Shown: positions 1 through 13,800, counted from the stretch's first letter. The stretch is DNA of 64,000 nucleotides from Cheiracanthium punctorium (GCA_038373885.1 JAWZYV010017527.1:558001-622000); one strand, 5' to 3'. Translations and numbers: made by a program. The notes: generated by a model not told the origin, from the letters alone.

Positions 1-1250
1 TTTTTATGATGTAAAGTTTTTTTAAAGTATTTTTCATTAAAAAATATTTATATCCATATGCATAAATAAAGCAGTGTTTACTAAAATTATGTGTTGATTC
101 ATTAACTGATTTTTATAATGTTACAACTTTTATAACATTTTTACGGTGGTTTATAAGTTTGGTGCACTATTTTAAAAACGCGTTATATCAATCGATGACG
201 TCACGACACTCTTTTAAAAACACCCTGTAAGAGCAACTCCCAGAAAGAATTTCAATGTAACTTCGTTTTCAATTGAAGAAAATTCTACTGTCTATCCAGG
301 GGTCGCGACAAAATTATACTCAAAATAGGGGGTCTCTACAAAATTTTACACAAATTAGGGGGTCGCAGATGAAAATAGTTTGCGCACCACTGCCTTAGAG
401 AACGAATAAGTGAGGGGTACGAGTCCCCTTGACGTTGTTAAACCTCCCCCAGAAATATTGCTGAGAGTACACGTGTCTCAGTATCAAATTTCCTCTTTCA
501 TGTGAAATTTCAGCAAATTGTAGTATTTAGCTCCGGAATTAGAGTTCTAAGCATGCTAATAAGTGGAATTGTAGAATTTAACATACGACCCATTATATTT
601 TCGAAGGATTTTTAAAGGTTCGATGTTAGCTGTTGCCATTTTTTAATACTGCTGGTTAAAAAGAGATAAATTTATTTCGTGGGATTTTGAAATATGCTGA
701 AACGAAGAAAAAAAATTTACTCAAACGCCGTTTAAAACTGCGATTGTGCTTGAACTTAAATTTATTTAAAGTAATAACCACCGCATGTTAAACTTTGCTT
801 ATTGGCATATATATTTTTGTTTGTCGATCTTTTATTCTTTTCTGCCTTCTTTTTTAACCCCCCCTTTCCCCCCCCCTTCTTTTAATCTCTTGTTTCTGGA
901 TTTTTCTTTTTCCAAGTGGCAACACGCTTGTTTGTGTTCATCTTTTTAAACTTTTATTTATTTTATTTTATAAAACATTCTGACTGATAGATTTTAACAT
1001 GCAATAATTTAAAAATGAATACGCGAAAATTTCTGATAAATGTGGAATTTCTTTAAAAAATTCTTAAAAATTCGTAAATAATATTAAACGTTCGGAACAA
1101 ACTATTTTCCAAAGATAATTTTCTTTGCTATCCGATGATACGACGACCGTTTCTTTACAGATATTATTTCTACTCCTATCGCTGATTATCCTTAAAAAAT
1201 CTCTCAAAAATCCATAAAATATGGAATAAAAAAATATCTAGCCGACTTTT
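1..1250. other. AT-rich non-coding flank downstream of the MCFD2-like gene
   Basis: I see no gene here. Positions 300-393 are rich in GGGGTCGC and end in GCGCACCACTG, which looks like the terminus of a hAT-type element. A pyrimidine tract with long C runs lies near 855-885. The remainder is AT-rich sequence without a convincing reading frame. Confidence 0.4.
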
Positions 1251-1252
1251 GT

Positions 1253-1500
1253 AAAAAAATCACTTCGAGGTGTACAATTTCATGTTTAGGCCCGTACCCA
1301 AAATACTTTTTCGGGGAGGGTCCAAAAATTTCGGAGGAGGACCAAGCATTGAAAAGGGCTGAATTTTTCCCCAAAAGACTTCGTTATTATTATTTTGTTA
1401 GCAAAATAATAATGATCAAGTCTTTTTGGTTTTTAATTTCGGGAGAGGGGGGGAAGGGGACCGGACCCCCTGGTTCCACCCCCCCCCCCCTGGGTAGGGT
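1253..1500. repeat. MITE-like repeat with G-run and C-run ends
   Basis: The unit has a central block with CTTCRTTATTATT and GTTAGCAAAAT flanked by long G runs and C runs. Related copies lie at about 24840-25017 and 60640-60790. The ends are too low in complexity to fix a target duplication. I infer a short non-autonomous DNA element. Confidence 0.45.
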
Positions 1501-1682
1501 CGTTGAACTTCTTGTGTACCAAATTTGGCGATTCTACGTGTATTCGTTTGTCCGTAATGCCGTATAAAGACAAAGGCATCTTTTATAATAAGTAGAGATT
1601 AAGAAACCTTTCTTTAAAAAATTCTTCAGCAAAGATCATGAAATACAAAGCAAACCAAAAAACGGCAGACCCACCATATTCT

Positions 1683-1688
1683 TTTATT
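1683..1688 (-). promoter_or_regulatory. polyA signal of the MCFD2-like gene
   Basis: AATAAA on the minus strand, about 64 nt after the stop codon. It is followed by a GT-rich stretch (minus strand of about 1630-1672), the usual downstream element. Confidence 0.55.
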
Positions 1689-1751
1689 TCAGCAAATGCA
1701 TTTATGTACACAGATGAATTTTCAAAAAATAATCTTATGTTCCATTCAAAT

Positions 1752-1849
1752 TTACATTCTATCTCTTTGCCTTGCAAGGGAAAATTCGAAGAAGTTCAAA
1801 TAGCCGTCTTGGTCCAGATCTTCATCCTTGAGTATTTGGTCTATAAAAG
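1752..1849 (-). CDS. MCFD2-like exon 4: second EF-hand and C-terminus
   Basis: The exon follows a pyrimidine-rich acceptor TTTTTTTCAG. It completes codon 138 and runs to TAA after ...RQRDRM. It encodes the helix FIDQILKDE, the loop D148-D150-D152-N156-E159 and the helix FSLARQRDRM. The loop has Gly at position 6, as expected of a calcium-binding EF-hand. Confidence 0.85.
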
Positions 1850-4800
1850 CTGAAAAAAATATATTAATAATTAATAATCATTGATTAATCCATCAAAATG
1901 GGTCCCCACAGTGGCTGAGGGGATAAATAAGACACTGAACACGGTAGTTGGGTGAAGTGTGAAGGTCCCGGGTTCAGACATACCGCTCCGCCATCGATCT
2001 AACGGCCTGGAGTTTGGGGCAGTTATCCCTGGATACAACGTCAATCGGCATTAGAACCTCTTAAAAAGTTTTCCGACCAAGGCAACCCTCCTTAGGCAAA
2101 TAGCCCTCTGGCAGCTTTACCTTAATACCCAATTCACAATGCCATCAAAATTGCACTGCTTTAAGTTTTTGAAATAACCGTGCTCGGTACAATTTTCTTT
2201 AAATTTAATTTTTTTTTTTAGAGTTACAATCCGAAATAACATTAGTACATCTTTTTTTTTTTATATGTAATATCAAGCATATTCTTATTGATTTACCTGC
2301 CATACTTTTCCTACGCATAGACAATAGGTATCACGCTGCTAATTATAAGGGGGAGGGGACAGATTAAGCCCTGCAAAAGTTGCCTATGCTTGAAGGGGCC
2401 CCTGTAAATTTAATCCAGAGACTTCCGTAACAGGCTTCTGAGCACGAAAGTAAACGTAATTACGCAGTCGTTATTCAGAGAAAATATCGCACATGTTATG
2501 CTATGATTTAGAAATAATTCATGATTTTCCAGTGGGTGGAAGACCGACTTAACTGGAAAACTGTGGGTGGAAGACGGGGGGGTCTCTTAATTTTGAGCCA
2601 ATTCCGGATGAGAGACCCAGCATCTGGATCGACAACCTCAGAGGTATTGTTTGAACAGGGAGCCAACATTGGAGCCACGAACACTTTTTAGACCGTGCAC
2701 CATCTCAAGTTAATCAATGACTGTTAAAAGTAAAATTACTATAGTGCATTCGCCGAGTCGAGAGAACGAAACTAAACAATTGCACGTGCAAACTGGCGAT
2801 GAGTATACACCTGGCATTTTGCCAAAAGCGCCAACCACAGTGTGAATTTCTGCTTTCTTCCATTGACGCTGTTTGGAATTAAGAAAGGTTAAATTCGCCT
2901 AACTAGGGATCGGTGCCAAAAATGTAATTCTGTGGTAACCCGTTTGTTTACTTTCGTTCTCTCGTTTCCGCTATTCATGCTGTTGTTGTTTTTAACCCTT
3001 TGAGGCGCAACCCTTTCCCAATGCTGAAAAAAGGGCAGCCGTTGCCATCGCTCGACTTAACTACCAGCAAGATGGAGGACGATCGAAACGTTCATCGCGT
3101 GCCACAGATCTAGAGACCCCTTTTTTGACGACAGCTGGCTGTGCCAGCTGCGTCAAAAACGGTCTCTCGATCTGTGGCACGCGATGAACGTTTCGATCGT
3201 CCTCCATCTTGCTGGTAGTTAAGTCGAGCGATGGCAACGGCTGCCCTTTTTTCAGCATTGGGCAATCTATCCAGCTGTTCTTCGCATTCTTCCATTTTTC
3301 AGCAGATGTCAGTACTGTTGAAAATAATCGTGACCATTTTTTGACGGGAAATGACGTGCTAAAAAGTAAAGGATTCTCGTGGAGCTATGTCACCCGCAAC
3401 TATTTTGTATAGAAATCCAATCTATTCTTCGTGACTGGCAGCAGTCAAAACGTCAGAGTTTGGTGTTCCCAGACCGGGAACACTGAGCGTTAAAAGGTTA
3501 ATACTCTCTGGCAGAAACGGGGCGGTGCCAGATCCTCCCTATAGCCCGGCGAAGGACGAAATTAGGCGTCTTCAATTTTAATGAGCCCCAGTGGGAGGAA
3601 GGCCAAATTAACGCTTTTATGGAATTCTATTTGGCTTTGTACAGAAATATATACACATACGAGCGTCTTCTTCGAACTTTTCGTTCCACCAGTTTTGTAG
3701 CGACTGCCTGAGGTCGGGGGACTTTTCTATGTCTTCCTTGGTGATGTCGCTCTCTCTGTCCATCACGTGGTTCATGGCCGCCAACAACTCCAATCCGTCG
3801 AGCTGCTTGTCGTCGTTCAAGTCGTGGAGCCTGGAAACGAAAATGAAATATCATATGTTATGTGCAGACATCACGCAGACGCTTGTCAAAATATATTCAG
3901 AGAATGCCAAAATCGTGTACCAAAAATTTTCGCTATTACAACTTTCTATTTTTACTTTCCGAACATGTAAGTAGTAGATAAATGTTCGTTCTGCCCAGCC
4001 GGATCCCATGTTAATTCACCGGATCCGTTCGGATGCTTTCCCTGGGTCGAGAGAGAGAGAGGGGGGCGTGGTCGGACCGGATGTGGGGACCGGATGTTCG
4101 AAGGGTTGATAAGAATTTTTTTTTCCTTTTTTTCAAATAAGGGGACTTGAAATTTTTTCAGACTTTAACAATTTTCTCAAATAAGGAGACTTGTAATTTT
4201 TTCAGACATTAAGATATTTTTGAAATAAGGGGACTTGGAAAATTTTTCAGACTTTAACAATTTTTCAAATAAGGAGACTTGTAATTTTTTCAGACTTTAA
4301 CATTTAGTATCAAAATAAGCGACTTTGACATAATTTTAAATAAGCTATATGAATTAAACCTGAAATAAAAAATATTATTATAAAAATGAGGACCCACCAG
4401 CCGCCCGGTAGAACTCGTCTACCGCCTCATTTCAAATAAAAATTCTTACTATGCTTTTCCACGTCACGCTAGCCTCGCATGAATGGAGACAGGGCGTAGC
4501 ACAGAGGATGCGTTGTTGTTTTTGTTTCTTTAAATAATAATTAACTATGTGGAGCAAAGAAATGAACAACATCCCCAGGAGGATTTAGTTTTCTTTACCA
4601 TTTAGTAATAGAACCAATGCAAATTGAATAAATGCTGCTTAATACATACTTCTAATTTTTGTATACTGATTATAGCATATATTTAATAAGTAACAGTTTA
4701 CTAGAATATTAAAGTAGGGTTTAGGATACCCATACATTTTCTACAAATTTCTTCTACTGTTAGGGAAGTGAGAAAATTATACCATAGAAAGATTTTACAA

Positions 4801-7800
4801 ATAATGATATAGTCTTATATTCTATTGCGAGAAAACCACTTTAGCCATATATCCCCCAAAACTCAAGTTTTTGTATACGAAATGCATGAATACGCGTTAG
4901 ATCCCCTTAGAAAGTCTTCCTACCAAGGCACCCCTCATCCTAGGCAGATACCCCCGCGTGCAGGTTTGCCTTAAAACACAAACAAACAAAGTATTTATCT
5001 AAACATTTTTTTTTTCTTAAGAGATTTTTACCCAAGTTTTAATTTTAAGTTAAATAAGTAATTTTACAACAAATATTTTTTTAACCAACAGTTTTAATTT
5101 TAAGTTAAATAATTTTACAACAAATTTTTTTTAAATTAATTTTACAACAAATATTTTTTTAATCAAGAGTAATTTATTTTTATTATTATTTTTTAACCAA
5201 CAGTTTTAATTTTAAGTTAAATAATTTTACAACAAATATTTTTTTTAATCAAGAGTTAATTTATTTTTAACCGAGTTTTAATTTTAAGTTAAATATTTTT
5301 CTAAATTTTTTTTAACCAAGTTTTAATTTTAAGTTAAATAATTTTACAACAAATTTTTTTTAATCAAATGTTTTTAATTTATCAAGAAAAAAAATTTAAT
5401 CAAGTGTTTTTAATTTTTTGTATATCCTATTTTTGTTAAGTAGCCGTTTAACATTAAAGTAGGATACCCATACATTTTCTACAAATTTAATCTACTGTTA
5501 GGGAAGTGAGAAAATTATACCATAGAAAGATTTTACAAATAATGATTTGGATATAGTCTTATATTCTATTGCGAGAAAACCACTTTAGCCATATACCCCC
5601 CAAAACTCAAGTTTTGATATACGAAATGTATGAATACGCGTTAGATCCCCTTAGAAAGTCTTCCTACCAAGGCACCCCTCATCCTAGGCAGATACCCCCG
5701 CGTGCAGGTTTGCCTTAAAACACAAACAAACAAAGTATTTATCTAAACATTTTTTCTTACCCACACATTTCTGATAGATTTTAGGCAGCGATTATACTAG
5801 TTTATATTTTCTATAGATCAATTAGAGAAAAAATTGCATTTTTAGTAATCCTACAAAATATTCTTACTGTATATCCCAAGTAGAGTAACATGATTTATAG
5901 AATTTCAATACGATACGAGTTAGATTGTTTATGTGCAAAACTAATTTCAGTTTGACTATGAAAGCATAATTTTATACATGCATTAATATTTTTAGAGGTG
6001 TGCACTTAACCTATTTTATAGAAAGGTGAGCATAACTAGCACAAACTTTTAGACTAGATAGTACTATTGTTAGAAAGTTGAACTATTGGAAATAAAAATT
6101 GAAGATCCGTTTTAGCACAGTTTTATACTGCATGTACATAAATATCTTTCAATACTTAGATAGTTTAAATCACAAATTATTACTTAAACTAAAAAATACA
6201 AGGTTTTTACTTACGTGAAGGGACATCGTTCTAAATCTTCTAGTCTCTGGACAAAGTACCAACATCTATACGGCTAGCAAGACCGGAAAATCGAATAATG
6301 ATTTAAAATACATTATCCCTAATTCCCGGTCCAACTAGCACATTTTCATTCATTCTTAATACCATCATATGCTGAAATAGGTATATTATTTTGACACTAA
6401 AAACAAAACACATTTGAAGATATTAAACGCTTTAAAAGTAATTTTTTTTTTCTTATAACAATTTACCAGATTCACAATGCTATTTTATGTAGGATAAAAT
6501 TAGTTAGCAAGCGAAAATTTAAACTTAGTTAGAATTTACTGAAATACAAATACCATGCATGCCTTATTTTCTATTAGGAGAAAGCCCTCAAACCCCAGTT
6601 TTTGTATACAAACTGCATAAAGTACTTCTACCGATAATGCTATTAATATTAATTACACTGGATTACCAACTTAAAATTTTGCAAAACACCAAAATACAGA
6701 AAAACATGCATTAACAAAAAAAATCACACTTAAAAGTACAACACATCAAAAGTGCAACTATAAGAACCACATAATTATTTTCAATTAGAATTACGGTATC
6801 AACTTATATGTAACTAAAATAATAGAAAATATTACACTTACCCTGTACTTGTACACGCGAGAGGCGAAAATAATAAAAATATTCGCAAATATATCCACAG
6901 CATAAGTAAAATCCACGTGCATATCCCTAGTACAGCTGATAAGAAATTGAGATAAGAAAGTGCCTTGAGACCCTACAGAGCCGGTACAATAAGAGTTGGC
7001 CAGTTTACCGATAAGATAAAACCAGGGAGGGTGCTAGGGGAATACCGAATTGTGGGGACACGTGTTTCATTCTACGTTCAAAAATGGGGACTTATGGATT
7101 AAGATCATGTTAGATTAAAGCCATTTCAATAAAAATCTATCCTTTTTGTAAACATGGGCATTATATCCTAAATTAAAATATCAAAGTTAAGCTACAACGA
7201 TTAATATATTTTACGTAGTTTAGGAAACTAATGAATCATTAATTAATTTTTGTGAAACAATTAGCAAAGATCATTATACTAAAGCAAATTATTTTTGCTC
7301 AGTTTTGATAAATAACAGTAATAAATTATAGGCATTGCAGATGAATGAGTTCACGTATAAAATAGGTATTAAAATTATTGTTTAAAACAATTTTTAGAAT
7401 AATAAACTAAAATTTTTATTTAATAAAGTCATAAACTAAAATTATTAATGAAAACTTGTTAATAAATTAAACATATCAAAATTTTTACACTCAATTTTTT
7501 TTATAGACTTAAATTTTACATAGACATCCTTTTAATAAATTCATAAACTAAAACAATTTTTACAATAATAAACTAAAATATTTATTTAATAAAGTCATAA
7601 ACTGAAATTATTAATGAAAACCTGTTAATAAATTAAACTGATGACTCTAAAAGATAGCTAATCACAACATATATCAGAAAAAATATAAGCAATTATAATA
7701 CCTGAAAAATACCGGACAACACTCTTGTTGCATGCGGACAAAACATCGTTCTGCTCGGCTAAAGAATTCTTAGGTATCCGTTGCAGGAGAACTTACATAC

Positions 7801-10800
7801 GCCCAACCTACAAACTCTACAAATTTAACGGCAACTGATTTTCTCTTATCAGGCATCACAGATCAGATAAGAGATAAGGAAGTGACATGCGCAGAAGACA
7901 CGTGATAGTGACGTGTGCAAATCTGTGTTGATTGAATATCCGGTAGGTTTCTGGCAGGATGTACTATTTACATTGAGTGGCAACTCTCAGAACAGGCTAA
8001 GACAAGTTAGATGATGCAATATCTACAGGTTTGAGGAAGGTAGAGGGCGCTTGGGTAATCACGTGATTTTTTAAAGAATCAGTAAAGACATTTTAGTTAG
8101 ATAAAGTGGTCAGGTGTGTGTTGCGAGACTCTCTTTACACTGTGTGCGCCTATACTTAAGACGTGTGTTTTAATTGATTTTTCGCCGAGTTTCAAAAATG
8201 TCTTTGCTTGAATCGATCGAAAATAACTTTAACATTGAATACACTCCCGAGTTTTATACTCAAAGTGATGCCGATGTGTTGCTGCAAGAAATAATACAAT
8301 TGCCTTTAGATGTAAAGCCTCTGCAAAGTATTGAAAAGAAAATTTCCCCCGAGTTTTATACTGAAAGTGATTTTGGCGTGCTACAGCAAGAATTGTTTCA
8401 ATTACCCCTACAAAGTAGTGAAAAGAAAATTTCCTCGACCCGTAAAGTAATTACTTTTGCTGATGAAGGAATCAATTACAGTTTACCTGGAGCAACAGTC
8501 TCTGTTTACTCTTGGATACCCATTTTGCAAAAAATACGTGAAGATCTACAGAAAGTGACAAATTATGAATTTAATATGGTACAAGTGAACTTTGGCTCTG
8601 AAGAACAACCTAAAACTGTAGACGGTAACTACGAAGATTTTAATCTAGACCTATCATCAGGTGTATGCATTCTAAGTTTTGGATCTAAACGAACTTTGGA
8701 TTTTAAACCAGCGAACTGTGAAACCGCTACCATTAAATTAGAACATGGTTCAATGTGTAAGATATATCCCCCAACCAACAAACTTTTAACGCATGGTATT
8801 CCTTCTGAACCTTATGTGACAGACCCGCACATTAACCTAACATTTGCCAAAATGTACATTTATGAGCCTTCCCCGAAAAGGGCAAAGTTGGACAATTGGA
8901 CGGACGATCTTTACCATAGCTTATATGCTTCTGTAAATAGTACATGGCACTTGGAAAGACTTATCTACGTTTCACTTCACGATGTAAGAACCGACTTGGA
9001 GATCCATATTAGACAATTTATTCAGAATGCCCAATTAGACTACATACCAACCGGTCAGGGAGTCGTGATGAACCCTTCCACATGGATCGAATTTATTGTA
9101 AAACTATTAGATTTTAATATAGGGCATAGCAATAGCTCTTTTATTTGTAATAATCAATTATCTGTATTTAATGATGGTGGAAAATGCATCTTACAACAAA
9201 TTTATAAAACCGCAGATTCATTCACGTTAAATCCAATTTCCTTAACACTTTTAAATGATCAAGTAAAAAAACTTTGCGAAATGAGAAATGAAATATTGGA
9301 ATGCATTTTAAAAACGCTATATACGATGACCCTGCCTCATTTAATTTTAAAATTAAAGCCGCAAAAATGTAACCGCGAACCCCATTGTAATTACGATGAA
9401 GCTAAACAACAATTAATGGATATAGTACATCAGGAAATTTTTAAAAACATAGGCCGGGTTCAAGATCATTCTTCGCATAGGATACATGCCTGTTCGAATA
9501 GATCACATATTGATGAGCGAGAGGGTCTTATAAGTAGTAAAGCATGGTTTACGGTTGACATGCCGTATATTGCAAGAGAGATATGCGAGAAAAAATGCAC
9601 TTGTCATTATGACGGAGAATTTTTTTCAAACATTTTCATTGAAGACTATATGAAGTATCTTCAAAATGAGCTATTTAATTCATTTTTTCAACCGTTTTCA
9701 GATTTTGCGAATTCCAAGGATGACAAAACATGTGTAATTATGTGATGTATAACTAGTATTGCGATTGTAAAAAAAAAAAATTAAAACCATTGTGATTATG
9801 TAGAAAAGGCATGCTTGCTTCTACAACAGTAAGATATTACTGACTTGTGCATGCTTAGTTAAAGAATACTCATTGAAAAGTTATTATTTTCTTAATTGTG
9901 TAAATAGTTTGTGTAATTTAAAATATGTTTTTGTAAATAAATAAGTTTAAACATGAAAACTTTTCTGTGTTTTCTTTATGTGTATGTGCGTGCTGATTAC
10001 TTGCAAAATAAAAATATATTAAATAAAAAGTGATAAAGTTAGCATACTTGGTCACGATTTAAGGTTCTCGTTTTATACTTATCTTTTATACAATACAAGG
10101 TAGAAAGTTAGAAATTTAACAAAATTTATTGAAGCATGTACTATGGAAACATTAATCTACTACATAGAAATGAAATGTTTTGATTAAAATCATAAACTTA
10201 AGTGTAATAGGTAAATTGTGTTACATGAGAATTCCCAAAGTACTAATTTTTTATAAAATGAACTTAACTAAAAAAGTTAGTTTCCATAATTTTATAACTT
10301 AATCGATTTTACAGGTTTTTCAAAAATAAAGTTAAGTGAGATAAAGAAACTTAGTATTTTTTAAATAAAGAGTTTTTAGGTGTTCTTTAATGTAAAGATC
10401 TTACCATATTTTACTTGAAGTAACAGAATATTTAAAATCATACACTATGTTTTTAAAACATTAGAGTATTACCTTGGCATATTTTTATAATTTTTATTAA
10501 GTAATGGGCTTGAATATTTTTATGAGAAATATCAACTAAGTGCACATGTTACACATTTTACTGATTGAGATGGTTATGCTTACAAATTTTAAATAAATAT
10601 GCTCTTACTTTTATACATGTTACTTGTTCAAACTAAGTATACTTTTGATTTGTATACGTTTATGAGTTCTCATAAGTTATGAAATTATTTCTCGAAAGGA
10701 ACTTAGCTATTAGAACTTTGTAAATTTCGTAGAAGTAGTATGCTTAACATGTTTTTGATAAAATAGATTTAAATGTGGTACAGAAATGATCAGCTATTTT

Positions 10801-13800
10801 AGCATAGATGTATAAACTTATCTTTATGTAAACCTTAACTAATTAAAAGTAATATAATTTATGTCTGTACAAAGTGAGGGACTTAAACTATTTTTCAGAA
10901 TTATCAAGTAAAGGATTTTACAAAATACTTAGTAAACTGCATTAATAGATTGTAAGTTGTATTTTTTTCTTTTAGAAGTTTTGCACATTGTTATATTTTA
11001 TGTTCTGATAAGTCGTTGAATATGTTTTTGAAATAAACTAACATATCTGTACTTTGAAAATTTTATAGAAGTGACGAACTTTGGTATTTTTAGAATGTTA
11101 CGAACTTGATACATTTTTTCTGAAGTGCTAGATATGTGAAATTGGCTTTTTAGAAACATTGAATTATTCAACTTAGTACATTTGAGTTACTCTTTCAAGA
11201 TAACGGACTTAGAATTTTTTACAAATAGCAAGCTAGTAACTTGCTAAACCTGCTTCTTGCAAATATTTTTAAATACCGTTCTTAAAAATTATCAAAGTTG
11301 TAACTACTAAAAAGAAATAAACAAATTAAAATATAATAAATTATGTATTTAAAAATATTTGCAAGAAGCAGGTTTAGCAAGTTACTAGCTTGCTATTTGT
11401 AAAAAATTCTAAGTCCGTTATCTTGAAAGAGTAACTGAAATGCACTAAGTTGAATAATTCAATGTTTCTAAAAAGCCAATTTCACATATCTAGCACTTCA
11501 GAAAAAATGTATCAAGTTCGTAACATTCTAAAAATACCAAAGTTCGTCACTTCTATAAAATTTTCAAAGTACAGATATGTTAGTTTATTTCAAAAACATA
11601 TTCAACGACTTATCAGAACATAAAATATAACAATGTGCAAAACTTCTAAAAGAAAAAAATACAACTTACAATCTATTAATGCAGTTTACTAAGTATTTTG
11701 TAAAATCCTTTACTTGATAATTCTGAAAAATAGTTTAAGTCCCTCACTTTGTACAGACATAAATTATATTACTTTTAATTAGTTAAGGTTTACATAAAGA
11801 TAAGTTTATACATCTATGCTAAAATAGCTGATCATTTCTGTACCACATTTAAATCTATTTTATCAAAAACATGTTAAGCATACTACTTCTACGAAATTTA
11901 CAAAGTTCTAATAGCTAAGTTCCTTTCGAGAAATAATTTCATAACTTATGAGAACTCATAAACGTATACAAATCAAAAGTATACTTAGTTTGAACAAGTA
12001 ACATGTATAAAAGTAAGAGCATATTTATTTAAAATTTGTAAGCATAACCATCTCAATCAGTAAAATGTGTAACATGTGCACTTAGTTGATATTTCTCATA
12101 AAAATATTCAAGCCCATTACTTAATAAAAATTATAAAAATATGCCAAGGTAATACTCTAATGTTTTAAAAACATAGTGTATGATTTTAAATATTCTGTTA
12201 CTTCAAGTAAAATATGGTAAGATCTTTACATTAAAGAACACCTAAAAACTCTTTATTTAAAAAATACTAAGTTTCTTTATCTCACTTAACTTTATTTTTG
12301 AAAAACCTGTAAAATCGATTAAGTTATAAAATTATGGAAACTAACTTTTTTAGTTAAGTTCATTTTATAAAAAATTAGTACTTTGGGAATTCTCATGTAA
12401 CACAATTTACCTATTACACTTAAGTTTATGATTTTAATCAAAACATTTTATTTCTATGTAGTAGATTAATGTTTCCATAGTACATGCTTCAATAAATTTT
12501 GTTAAATTTCTAACTTTCTACCTTGTATTGTATAAAAGATAAGTATAAAACGAGAACCTTAAATCGTGACCAAGTATGCTAACTTTATCACTTTTTATTT
12601 AATATATTTTTATTTTGCAAGTAATCAGCACGCACATACACATAAAGAAAACACAGAAAAGTTTTCATGTTTAAACTTATTTATTTACAAAAACATATTT
12701 TAAATTACACAAACTATTTACACAATTAAGAAAATAATAACTTTTCAATGAGTATTCTTTAACTAAGCATGCACAAGTCAGTAATATCTTACTGTTGTAG
12801 AAGCAAGCATGCCTTTTCTACATAATCACAATGGTTTTAATTTTTTTTTTTTACAATCGCAATACTAGTTATACATCACATAATTACACATGTTTTGTCA
12901 TCCTTGGAATTCGCAAAATCTGAAAACGGTTGAAAAAATGAATTAAATAGCTCATTTTGAAGATACTTCATATAGTCTTCAATGAAAATGTTTGAAAAAA
13001 ATTCTCCGTCATAATGACAAGTGCATTTTTTCTCGCATATCTCTCTTGCAATATACGGCATGTCAACCGTAAACCATGCTTTACTACTTATAAGACCCTC
13101 TCGCTCATCAATATGTGATCTATTCGAACAGGCATGTATCCTATGCGAAGAATGATCTTGAACCCGGCCTATGTTTTTAAAAATTTCCTGATGTACTATA
13201 TCCATTAATTGTTGTTTAGCTTCATCGTAATTACAATGGGGTTCGCGGTTACATTTTTGCGGCTTTAATTTTAAAATTAAATGAGGCAGGGTCATCGTAT
13301 ATAGCGTTTTTAAAATGCATTCCAATATTTCATTTCTCATTTCGCAAAGTTTTTTTACTTGATCATTTAAAAGTGTTAAGGAAATTGGATTTAACGTGAA
13401 TGAATCTGCGGTTTTATAAATTTGTTGTAAGATGCATTTTCCACCATCATTAAATACAGATAATTGATTATTACAAATAAAAGAGCTATTGCTATGCCCT
13501 ATATTAAAATCTAATAGTTTTACAATAAATTCGATCCATGTGGAAGGGTTCATCACGACTCCCTGACCGGTTGGTATGTAGTCTAATTGGGCATTCTGAA
13601 TAAATTGTCTAATATGGATCTCCAAGTCGGTTCTTTCATCGTGAAGTGAAACGTAGATAAGTCTTTCCAAGTGCCATGTACTATTTACAGAAGCATATAA
13701 GCTATGGTAAAGATCGTCCGTCCAATTGTCCAACTTTGCCCTTTTCGGGGAAGGCTCATAAATGTACATTTTGGCAAATGTTAGGTTAATGTGCGGGTCT

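Noticed and set aside
3061..3295. Open frames of 60-90 codons in the fold-back MITEs (also near 21821, 25382, 36605, 42765)
   Set aside because: They recur in every copy on both strands because of the inverted arms, break differently in each copy and match no family.
8174..8197. Start of the AlkB-like frame eight codons upstream (MIFRRVSK)
   Set aside because: The codon there is TTG. The first ATG, at 8198, has a good A-rich context, so the protein is taken as 515 residues.
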